DNA of 64,000 bases, taken from the NCBI GenBank assembly GCA_963746275.1, contig CAVVAX010000007.1, forward strand, positions 68,217-132,216, given 5' to 3'. This DNA comes from JAEULH01 sp963746275. GTDB taxonomy: Bacteria > Pseudomonadota > Alphaproteobacteria > Rhodospirillales > Defluviicoccaceae. The position numbers and the translations under genes were made by a program. Each line of letters begins with the position of its first letter. Position 1 is the first letter of the stretch. Below the pieces are notes generated by a model. The model ran no database searches and was not told the origin of the DNA. It saw nothing but the letters and a program-made list of their open reading frames with translations. Below, piece after piece: positions 56,242 through 64,000 of this stretch.

Positions 56242-59200
56242 TCAGCCGCTGGCGGCCTGCTCCGGCTCGGCGGCGTCCTCGCGCCGGCGCCGGCGCCTGG
56301 CGGCGCGATCGACGAAGCGCTGGATGGCAACGTAGAACACCGGCACGATCAGGGTGCCGACGAAGGTGGCGGCGAGCATCCCGGAGAACACCGTCGTTCC
56401 GAGCGAGTTGCGGGCGGCGGCGCCGGCGCCGGTGGAAAACAGCAGTGGCGCGACGCCGAGGATGAACGACAGCGCCGTCATCATGATCGCGCGGAAGCGC
56501 AGCCTGCCAGCGGTGATCGCCGCCTCCTCCACCGGAACCCCCGCCTCGTGCTGGGTCTTGGCGAACTCGACGATCAGGATGGCGTTCTTCGAGGCGAGCC
56601 CGATCAGCAGTACCATGCCGATCTGGGCGTAGAGGTCGTTGCTGAGCCCGGATACGAACAGGCCGATGATCGAGCCCAGCACGGCCAGCGGCACCGACAG
56701 GATCACCCCGAATGGGACCGACCAGCTCTCGTACTGGGCGACCAGGAACAGGTAGACGAACACCAGCGCCAGCGCGATCAGGAGCGGCGCGGTCTGCCCG
56801 GCGCTGAGTTCCTGTAGGGTCGTTCCCGACCACTCGAAGGCGAAGCCCTCGGGAAGGACCGTTGCCGCGAGCCGTTCCATCGCCGCGACAGCCTCGCCTG
56901 AGCTGAACCCGGGGGCGGCCGAGCCGTTCACCTGGGCGGCGCGGAACAGGTTGTAGCGCCGCGTCGACTCGGGCCCGAGGATCGGTCCGACAGTTGCCAG
57001 GGTACGGAGCGGCACCATCTCGCCCCGGTCGTTGCGGACATAGAGGCGGAGGATGTCCTCGGGCCTGCGCCGGTAGTCGGGGTCGGCCTCCAACATGACC
57101 TTGTAGACCCGGCCGAACTTGTTGAAGTCGTTGACGTAGAACGAGCCGAGCTGGGTCTGCAGGGTGGCGAAGATCTCGGTCAGGGGAACGCCCTGCTTCT
57201 TCGCCTTCTCCCGGTCGATGTCGAGCCAGATCTGCGGCACGTCGGCCTGGAAAGTGCTGAAGACTGCGGTGAGCTCCGGCGTCTGGTTGGCCTCGAAGAC
57301 CAGCGCCCGCAGTACCGCCGCCAGGTCCTGCGGGCTCGCGCCGCGGCGGTCCTGGAGCTGGAAGTCGAAGCCGCCGACGGTGCCCAGCCCGCGGATCGAC
57401 GGCGGGTTAAAGGCGATGACGTTGGCCTCGGGCACGGTGAAGAGCTGTGGCCTGAGTCGGGCGAGAATGCCGCCCACCTGCAGCTCCGGCGCGCTGCGCT
57501 CGAACCACGGCTCCAGCACTGCGAAGATGACGCCGCTGTTCGACGCGGCCGAGCCGGCGAGGAAGTTGAAGCCGCCGATGGTGACGACGTGGGCGATGCC
57601 AGGCGTCTCCCGCAGGGTCTGGCTCACATGGTTCAGCGTCTCGGTGGTCCGCTGCAGCGAGGCGGCCGGCGGGAGCTGCACGTTGACGAAGAAGTAGCCC
57701 TGGTCCTCCTCCGGCAGAAAGGCGCCGGGCAGGCGGGTGAAGCCGAGGTAGGTCAGCCCGAGGAGGCCGACGAAGACCACGAGGACCAGCAGCACCCGCC
57801 GGACCAGCACGCCGACGACGCGGACGTAGCCGCCCAGCGCCCGGTCGAAGCCGGCGTTGAAGGCGCGGAAGGCGAAGCCCGTAGGGTGGCGGTGGGGCTT
57901 GAGGAACGAGACGCAGAGCGCCGGGCTCAGCGTCAGGGCGTTGATCGTGGAGATGCCGACGGCGGCGGCGATGGTCAGCGCGAACTGCTGATAGACCCGC
58001 CCGGTGATGCCCGGGAAGAAGCCGACGGGGACGAACACCGCCAGCAACACCAGCGAGGTGGCGATGATCGGCCCGGTCACCTCGCGCATGGCGGTGATCG
58101 TGGCTTCGCGCGGCGGCAGACCCTCCGTCAGCTTGCGCTGCACGTTCTCCACCACGATGATCGCGTCGTCGACGACGATGCCGATGGCCAAGATCAGCCC
58201 GAACAGGGTGATGGTGTTGATGGTGAAGCCCAGCGTCAAAAGCGCCGCGAACGCGCCGATGAGCGAAACCGGGATGGCGATGGACGGGATCAGCGTCATC
58301 CGCCAGTCCTGGAGGAAGACGTAGGTGACGAAGACGACAAGGCCGATGGCGATGAGGAAGGTGATCGCCACCTCCTCGACCGAGGCGGTGATGAACCGAG
58401 TGGTGTCGTAGAGGATGCGGGCGTCGAGGTCGTCCGGGAACTGCTGCGACAGCCGGTCGATCTCGCGCTGGACGCCCTGCGCCACCGCCAGGGCATTGGA
58501 GCCGGGGAGCTGGTAGATGCCGATGTTGGCGGAGGGCTGGCCGTCGAGCTCGCCGAACGAGGCATAGCTCTGGGCGCCGAGCTCGACCTTGGCGATGTCG
58601 CCGACGCGGACGCTGGAGCCGTCGGGGTTGGCGCGGACGATGATGGCGCTGAACGCGTCTGCGTCCGACAGCCGGCCTTGGGTGCGCACGGTGTACTGGA
58701 ACTGCTGCTGGTCGTCGATCGGCGGCGCCCCGATCTGGCCCGGCGCCACCTGCACGTTCTGCTCACGGACGGCGGCGACCACGTCGCCGGTGGTAATGCC
58801 GAGGCTCGCCATGCGCTGGGCATCAAGCCACATCCGCATGCCGTAGGCGCGCTCGCCGAATATCTGCACCTGGCCGACGCCCGGCAGCCGGGCGAGGACG
58901 TCGGTCATATTAATGGCGGCGTAGTTGCTCAAGAACAGGCTGTCGAAGGTGCGGTTCGGCGACAGCACGTTGATGACGAGGAGAAGGTTGGTGGACTGCT
59001 TGCGGACGGAAATGCCCTGACGGTTGACCTCTTCGGGCAGCCGCGGCGTCGCCAGCGACACCCGGTTCTGGACGTTCACCTGGGCAATGTCAGGGTCGGT
59101 GCCGACCTGGAAGGTGACCTGGAGGTTGTAGGTCCCGTCATTGGCGCTCTGTGACGCCATGTAGAGCATGTTGTCGACGCCGTTCACCTCCTCCTCGACC

Positions 59201-59394
59201 GGCTGGGCCACCGTCTCCTCGATAACGCCGGCGTTGGCGCCCGGATAGGTGGCGCTAACCTGGACGACCGGCGGGGTGATGTCCGGGTACTGGTCGATGG
59301 GCAGGGTCGCGAGCGAGATCAGCCCGGCCAGCGTGATGACGATGGAGATGACGAAGGCGAACTTGGGCCGGTCGACGAAGAAATGGCTGAGCAT
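56242..59394 (-). CDS. RND efflux permease (HAE1/AcrB type)
   Basis: 1050 residues, proton-driven inner-membrane pump that exports hydrophobic or amphiphilic compounds with the adaptor and an outer-membrane channel. MLSHFFVDRPKFAFVISIVI start, LPIDQYPDITPPVVQVSATY, the proton-relay helix LILAIGIVVDDAIIVVENVQ (Asp pair in VDD), ATSLVLLAVFVPVGFFPGIT and the duplicate FARxP-like end. Complete. It follows the adaptor gene by 4 bases. No TolC-type gene is nearby, so a shared outer-membrane channel is likely. Confidence 0.95.
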   Translation of the reverse strand: MLSHFFVDRPKFAFVISIVITLAGLISLATLPIDQYPDITPPVVQVSATYPGANAGVIEETVAQPVEEEVNGVDNMLYMASQSANDGTYNLQVTFQVGTDPDIAQVNVQNRVSLATPRLPEEVNRQGISVRKQSTNLLLVINVLSPNRTFDSLFLSNYAAINMTDVLARLPGVGQVQIFGERAYGMRMWLDAQRMASLGITTGDVVAAVREQNVQVAPGQIGAPPIDDQQQFQYTVRTQGRLSDADAFSAIIVRANPDGSSVRVGDIAKVELGAQSYASFGELDGQPSANIGIYQLPGSNALAVAQGVQREIDRLSQQFPDDLDARILYDTTRFITASVEEVAITFLIAIGLVVFVTYVFLQDWRMTLIPSIAIPVSLIGAFAALLTLGFTINTITLFGLILAIGIVVDDAIIVVENVQRKLTEGLPPREATITAMREVTGPIIATSLVLLAVFVPVGFFPGITGRVYQQFALTIAAAVGISTINALTLSPALCVSFLKPHRHPTGFAFRAFNAGFDRALGGYVRVVGVLVRRVLLVLVVFVGLLGLTYLGFTRLPGAFLPEEDQGYFFVNVQLPPAASLQRTTETLNHVSQTLRETPGIAHVVTIGGFNFLAGSAASNSGVIFAVLEPWFERSAPELQVGGILARLRPQLFTVPEANVIAFNPPSIRGLGTVGGFDFQLQDRRGASPQDLAAVLRALVFEANQTPELTAVFSTFQADVPQIWLDIDREKAKKQGVPLTEIFATLQTQLGSFYVNDFNKFGRVYKVMLEADPDYRRRPEDILRLYVRNDRGEMVPLRTLATVGPILGPESTRRYNLFRAAQVNGSAAPGFSSGEAVAAMERLAATVLPEGFAFEWSGTTLQELSAGQTAPLLIALALVFVYLFLVAQYESWSVPFGVILSVPLAVLGSIIGLFVSGLSNDLYAQIGMVLLIGLASKNAILIVEFAKTQHEAGVPVEEAAITAGRLRFRAIMMTALSFILGVAPLLFSTGAGAAARNSLGTTVFSGMLAATFVGTLIVPVFYVAIQRFVDRAARRRRRREDAAEPEQAASG

Positions 59395-59398
59395 GGGC

Positions 59399-60568
59399 CT
59401 ATCCCGCCGGCGGCTTGACCACCGGTGAAATGGGCGAGCCCGGGCGAACCTTCTGGATGCCCTCGTAGATCACGAGCTCGCCCTCGTTCAGCCCGCTGGT
59501 CACCTGCCAGGAGATCCCCGTTCGTTCGCCGGTCTGGATCCGCCGCACCTCGGCGGTGTTGTCCGGCTTGGCGACGAGGACGAAGCGGCCGGCTTGGTCC
59601 TCCTGCACCGCCGCCTGCGGGATCAAGAGCGCCGGTTCCGGCTGCCGCTCAGTCAGCCGCACGGTGACGAAGATGCCGGGAACCAGCAGCTTGTCGGGGT
59701 TGGGGAAGATCGCCCGCACCGCGATGGTGCCGGTCATCGGGTCGACGCGGTTGTCGACAAAGGCGATCCTGCCGGGGTGGGCGTAATCGTTGTTGTTGGC
59801 GAGCCGCAGGCGCGGCACCGGTGCGGCCACGGGCTCGCCGCCAGCCGTCTGCGTCGCCGCCGCCTCCTGCTTATAGCTGAGGTAGAGGCGCTCGCTGATG
59901 CTGAAGACGGCGTAGATCGGGTCCAGCTTGACCAGGGTGGCGAGCACGTCGCTGTCGGGGCCGACGAGGTTGCCGACGCTGTAGGCGGCGCGGCCGATAC
60001 GTCCGTCGATCGGGGCATAGATGTCGGTATAGCCGAGGTTGAGCCGGGCCTCGCGCTGACGCGCCTCGGCGGCGGCGAGTTGCGCCCTGGCGTCGCGCTC
60101 CGCGGCAATCGCGTCGTCGAGCGTCTTCTCGCTGACGTTGCCGCGCGAGAACAGGATCCGCGCCCGCTCCAGATCCTTCTTGGTCCGCAAAACGGCCGCC
60201 TGCGCCTGGTCGACGCTGGCATCCGCCGCGGCCAGTGCCGCTTCGTAGGGCGCCTTCTCGATGGCGAAGAGCAGGTCGCCCTCGCGCACGTCTTCACCCT
60301 CTTCGAAGGCCCGCCGCACCAGAAACCCCTGGACGCGGGCGCGCAGGTCCACCTCGTCGACCGCTTCCGTCTGGCCGACGACCTCGAAGACCGGGTTGAT
60401 CTCGCTGCGCGTCACCGCAGCGACGGTGACGCCCGGCGGTGGCGGCGCCGCCGGCGGCGTCTGGCTTTGCCCGTCGCAGGCGGAGGCCAGCGCGAGTGCG
60501 GCCAGGGCGAGACCGACCAGGCGGGCGCGCAGGCCGGCCATGGAGCGCGGGGATTGGCGGGTGGTCAC
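59399..60568 (-). CDS. RND efflux periplasmic adaptor (membrane fusion protein)
   Basis: 389 residues. Lipoprotein-type signal LVGLALAALALASACDGQSQ (lipobox ASAC). Lipoyl/hairpin domains: DEVDLRARVQGFLVRRAFEE, GDLLFAIEKAPYEAALAAAD, long coiled coil (residues ~105-165), LGYTDIYAPIDGRIGRAAYS and the beta-barrel GRIAFVDNRVDPMTGTIAVR. Matches AcrA/MexA-type adaptors; first gene of the two-gene operon. Confidence 0.95.
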   Translation of the reverse strand: MTTRQSPRSMAGLRARLVGLALAALALASACDGQSQTPPAAPPPPGVTVAAVTRSEINPVFEVVGQTEAVDEVDLRARVQGFLVRRAFEEGEDVREGDLLFAIEKAPYEAALAAADASVDQAQAAVLRTKKDLERARILFSRGNVSEKTLDDAIAAERDARAQLAAAEARQREARLNLGYTDIYAPIDGRIGRAAYSVGNLVGPDSDVLATLVKLDPIYAVFSISERLYLSYKQEAAATQTAGGEPVAAPVPRLRLANNNDYAHPGRIAFVDNRVDPMTGTIAVRAIFPNPDKLLVPGIFVTVRLTERQPEPALLIPQAAVQEDQAGRFVLVAKPDNTAEVRRIQTGERTGISWQVTSGLNEGELVIYEGIQKVRPGSPISPVVKPPAG

Positions 60569-60705
60569 GGCGTTTGCAAATCCAATCGAGCCGGCGGCGT
60601 CGCAGCGCGCGGACCGGCTGAGGCGGCAGGATCAACTGTACCTACACTTATGCCCGGCGGCGGTTCCTTACCAGGGCAGTCCGGGCTATGGCTGCCGGCG
60701 CAGAC

Positions 60706-60767
60706 CGTCATCCCCGGGCTTGTCCCAGGCTTATCCCGGCAATCCACGGCTTTGTGGACCCGCGGAC
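60706..60767 (+). repeat. Family A repeat region flanking the IS4 element (left)
   Basis: CGTCATCCCCGGGCTTGTCC, then TCCCGGCAATCCACGGCTTT, then GTGGACCCGCGGAC up to the IS end. The last 14 bases are the left half of a reversed A palindrome whose right half (GTCCGCGGGTGACGAC) begins at 62207. Confidence 0.65.
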
Positions 60768-62206
60768 TTGTTCCTACTGGATTCACACATTTTTTAGTGT
60801 CCAACCGTGTTTGATGGGGTGGAACTGAACGAGACCGTGGAGCATGACGACGGGACCAGGCTTTCCGTAATAGCCGGTCCAGCCGCCGAGGCGGGCGAAG
60901 ACCCAGGCGGCGAATGCGAGCGAGCCCTTGGCATGGGGGTTTTGCTGACGCGTCGTCTTGCCTTCGAGGCTCGCCGAGACCGCTTCGAGCGCCTCTTGTT
61001 CGTCCTTGTCGATGGCGTCCTCGATCGGACGCCGGGCCGCGCCGTCACGCTCGCGCACGAGTTGGAGCACGGTGACGGCGGCAACGAGGCTCGCCGCGAC
61101 CAGCTTCTCGAACGGACCGCCGTCGCTGAGACGCAGCGCCTCGATGTCGAAGCCCTTGGTCTTCAGCGTGCGGAACAGCTCCTCGATGAGCCAGCGCTGG
61201 CGATAGAACGAGACGATCCGGCGCGCATCGGCGGCATCGGTGATTTTGTGGCTGGTCAACAGGCGCCAGTGAGCAACTGGCATGCCCGCTGGGGGGTCCA
61301 CTTCCAAGGCCTCCACCAGGGTGAGCGTCACCGCGGGCGGCAGGGCCTGAAGTTCGGCATGGCCCTTGCGGCTGACCGGGCGGGCGATCTCGACGCTGCC
61401 AAAGCGCAAGGCGAGGACCGCCGTGCGGGCAGCACGGCCGGGAGCGGCCGGCAGATCGATGCTCATGCGCGCGGCTTCGGGAAAGCTGGCGGCGCGCTCG
61501 AACAGGCGCGAGCCGTCAGTGAGCACGCGGTCCTGGCCGGCGCGGATCAAGACCTCGACGCCCGAAGGCTTGCAGGCGAAATCCTCGTAGATGTCGCCTT
61601 CACGATCAGCGATGACGGTGACGCAGGCCGCCCCCGACGTCACCAGATCGGCGGCGCGTTCGGCGCCGTCGAGCCAGCGCCGGCTTTCCTTCTCGGCGAA
61701 GGCCTTGTCTTTGTACTGCCCCCGCTTGCCACCGGTGCGCACGAAAAAACGGGCATCGATCAGTCCCAAGAGCGCACCTTCGATCGCATCGACCGCGATC
61801 ACCGGATGCAACGCAATGCAGCGTCCTTTGGCTTCGGCGCGAACCGTCGTGGTGTCCTGGATGGCCAGCACATGGCCCCCGGCAACGCGCGCGCAGGTGC
61901 GCGCCGCTGCGGCCGCGATCATCTCCTCGACGCTCACCGCCCGATTGCGCAAAAACCGCGTGATCCTGATCTCGCCCGCACGGGTGCCGCCGAGCCGGCG
62001 GACCCTGATCCCGCGGCTGCCCACCGCAACCAGCCGCTCGTGCAAGAAGGCCCCCCCTCTTTCCAGCCGGCGATCGCCAAACCGGCCCAGCGTCACCTCC
62101 ATCATGGCACACCCCGTGACACACAATCACCTCCCCCCAGGACTCACACCACAAATGGAAATGCAAGACATACAAACATCAAGATGTGTGAATGCCGTAG
62201 GAACAA
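60768..62206 (-). mobile_element. IS4-family insertion sequence
   Basis: About 1.44 kb. The ends are inverted copies: left TTGTTCCTACTGGATTCACA, right (read inward on the minus strand) TTGTTCCTACGGCATTCACA; about 22 of the first 25 bases agree. It encloses one transposase gene. No clear direct target duplication can be set apart from the surrounding palindrome. Confidence 0.8.
60783..62105 (-). CDS. IS4-family transposase
   Basis: About 440 residues from the ATG at 62105 (MMEVTLGRFGDRRLERGGAF; a TTG 21 bases upstream is open). DDE residues: Asp in VLAIQDTTTVRAEAKGRCIA, Asp in VTVIADREGDIYEDFA and Glu in IVSFYRQRWLIEELFRTLKT, the Y-(2)-R-(3)-E-(6)-K signature of IS4. Reading frame is intact, so the element may be active. 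It resembles the IS50/ISH8-like branch in layout. Confidence 0.92.
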   Translation of the reverse strand: MMEVTLGRFGDRRLERGGAFLHERLVAVGSRGIRVRRLGGTRAGEIRITRFLRNRAVSVEEMIAAAAARTCARVAGGHVLAIQDTTTVRAEAKGRCIALHPVIAVDAIEGALLGLIDARFFVRTGGKRGQYKDKAFAEKESRRWLDGAERAADLVTSGAACVTVIADREGDIYEDFACKPSGVEVLIRAGQDRVLTDGSRLFERAASFPEAARMSIDLPAAPGRAARTAVLALRFGSVEIARPVSRKGHAELQALPPAVTLTLVEALEVDPPAGMPVAHWRLLTSHKITDAADARRIVSFYRQRWLIEELFRTLKTKGFDIEALRLSDGGPFEKLVAASLVAAVTVLQLVRERDGAARRPIEDAIDKDEQEALEAVSASLEGKTTRQQNPHAKGSLAFAAWVFARLGGWTGYYGKPGPVVMLHGLVQFHPIKHGWTLKNV

Positions 62207-62261
62207 GTCCGCGGGTGACGACGGGGGCTGCACCACGCCCAGCCCTGCACCACGCCCAGCC

Positions 62262-62810
62262 CTACAGTAACTCCCGCTGTGCGGGCGGATAGAGGATGGC
62301 GCCATCGGCCCGGACCAGGGCGTAGGGCGTGAGCGCCGCCGGTCGCGGCGGTTCCGCACCCAGGATGTGCAGAACCTCGGCGCCGGCCGCCAGAAGGTAG
62401 TCGCTGATGATCCGCCGGTGGCACTGCCACCATAGCGCCTCCGCGCACATGATCACCGGCGTTGCCCCTGCCGCCAGATCGAGAAGCGAGGCGAGAGCGG
62501 CGCGGAAGGGCGGCGTCAGCGCGTAATCGGCGAAGTTGCGGAACCCCGGCTCGCGCCAGCCTGCGTTCGGCGATGCGTCATTGCCGAGGGCCGACGGCCG
62601 GCGGCCGCCCAGGCTCTCCATATGGAGGTAGCCGATGCCCCGCCCGGTAAAAAGCCGTGGCAGCGTCTCGATGTTGAACTGCGGGTGGCGGCGCGAGCGC
62701 GGGAAGCGGCGGACGTCGACGACCAGATCGACGGCGTTAGCGGCGAGGAGGGCCACCAAAGCCTCGGCCGTGCGATTGGAGTGGCCGATGGTGTAGATGC
62801 GCCGGGTCAT
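62262..62810 (-). CDS. DUF488 domain protein
   Basis: 182 residues, complete. MTRRIYTIGHSNRTAEALVA, VDLVVDVRRFPRSRRHPQFN (the D-V-R-xxPxSR family motif), GYLHMESLGGRR and the CAEALWWQCHRRIISDYLLA cysteine/His segment. DUF488 proteins are small and cytosolic, with unproven function. Convergent with the IS. Confidence 0.9.
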   Translation of the reverse strand: MTRRIYTIGHSNRTAEALVALLAANAVDLVVDVRRFPRSRRHPQFNIETLPRLFTGRGIGYLHMESLGGRRPSALGNDASPNAGWREPGFRNFADYALTPPFRAALASLLDLAAGATPVIMCAEALWWQCHRRIISDYLLAAGAEVLHILGAEPPRPAALTPYALVRADGAILYPPAQRELL

Positions 62811-62918
62811 GCCGAAGGATAGCGCGCAGCAAACACCGGCTCCATCGCCGGCAAAGCGACTGCGGCCGGAACCACGTCGTGGTCGAGCCCGTTGGTGCGG
62901 CGGCAGCGGAGCAACATC

Positions 62919-63701
<783 letters not shown>

Positions 63702-63715
63702 GCGCTCCTCGAGCT

Positions 63716-63838
63716 TTACCCGGGCTCGCGCGCCACGCCCGGCGTATCTTCGATCTCGCCCGTCGCGATCTTGGCAACCATGATCGCGCACGAATGCGTG
63801 TCGGCTGGTCGCTTCTGGCCCTGCGGACCTTTTGGCAT
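63716..63838 (-). CDS. Short conserved hypothetical protein, probably truncated
   Basis: 40 residues from the ATG at 63838 (MPKGPQGQKRPADTHSCAIM, VAKIATGEIEDTPGVAREPG) behind GGAGGGCTA. The MPKGPQGQKRPAD...KIATGEIE block is a known small alphaproteobacterial protein type that usually continues for another 20-40 residues (Gly/Ala/Arg-rich). Here it stops early. Confidence 0.6.
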   Translation of the reverse strand: MPKGPQGQKRPADTHSCAIMVAKIATGEIEDTPGVAREPG

Positions 63839-64000
63839 TAGCCCTCCATAGGCTGGGCAATTTGATGAACTTCTGACCATCTCCCCATCTCCCGCTTCGT
63901 ACGGGATCAGCTTATCATGCTGGATCTCATTGATCCACAATTTGGGTTGACGCAGCCGGGCAGTTGTGCTTTTGGCGCACCAGAAGGGTTTCAAACTGAG
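63839..64000 (-). other. Window end: possible coding continuation
   Basis: Minus-strand reading in the same frame as the short protein is open to the window edge (RQPKLWINEIQHDKLIPYEA, GDGEMVRSSSNCPAYGG) with no stop before MPKGPQ. It could be a neighbouring gene fragment or an indel-joined reading. Not recognised. Confidence 0.25.

Noticed and set aside
57589..59154. 521-residue plus-strand open frame
   Set aside because: Shadow of the RND permease.

Overview
The window is about 64 kb of high-GC DNA from an alphaproteobacterial chromosome, most like a Rhodospirillales-type organism. The evidence is the GapR (DUF2312) nucleoid protein, the TIGR02186 membrane protein next to a universal stress protein, the recG / sdhE / mfd order, the dapE-dapD pair near truA, and the prs-rplY-pth-ychF run. 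No rRNA, tRNA or CRISPR array was recognised. About sixteen otherwise well-conserved genes (truA, recG, mfd, pgeF and others) carry single-base frameshifts, often in G/C runs, while the coding sequence on either side is conserved. I read most of these as base-calling or assembly indels rather than gene decay. Coordinates for such genes span the whole gene.

Layout. 0.3-9 kb: a CPA-type K+/H+ antiporter, an alpha/beta hydrolase, truA, then a lower-GC glycosyltransferase segment that separates truA from dapE-dapD. 9-12 kb: stress protein/TIGR02186 pair, a Nudix hydrolase and a DUF502 membrane protein. 12-19 kb: recG, divergent sdhE, then mfd. 19-24 kb: a two-gene unit of a DUF4130-UdgX uracil-DNA-binding protein and its partner radical-SAM protein, then an FMN reductase, gapR, a small membrane protein and an IS1380 remnant. 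24-34 kb: a dihaem cytochrome c peroxidase, an FAD-Rieske oxidoreductase, and an acetate-type transport block (actP, DUF485, a second sodium:solute symporter) opposite a CBS-DUF294 signalling protein. 34-44 kb: a c-ring (AtpE-like) remnant, a PilZ protein, a Phd/PIN toxin-antitoxin pair with a palindromic operator, a second antiporter, pgeF, prs, rplY, pth, ychF, and a HicAB pair.

43.6-49.5 kb holds a Hyb-type membrane-bound [NiFe]-hydrogenase operon (small subunit, HybA, HybB, large subunit, maturation protease). No hyp assembly genes lie nearby, so those must be elsewhere. 49.9-56 kb: a YgiB/YgiC-like pair, a DUF2062 protein, an MFS transporter, a cysteine Ntn-hydrolase and purB. 56-60.6 kb: an RND efflux pump with its lipoprotein adaptor. 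60.8-62.2 kb: an apparently intact IS4-family element inside a palindromic repeat. The window ends with a DUF488 protein, an OBAP-family lipoprotein and a very short conserved protein.

Two families of dispersed palindromic intergenic repeats (called A and B here) occur in many gaps. The least understood functional unit is the UdgX/radical-SAM pair. The acetate/cation symporter block with its divergent CBS-DUF294 protein, and the decaying material between truA and dapE, are the next most worth checking.
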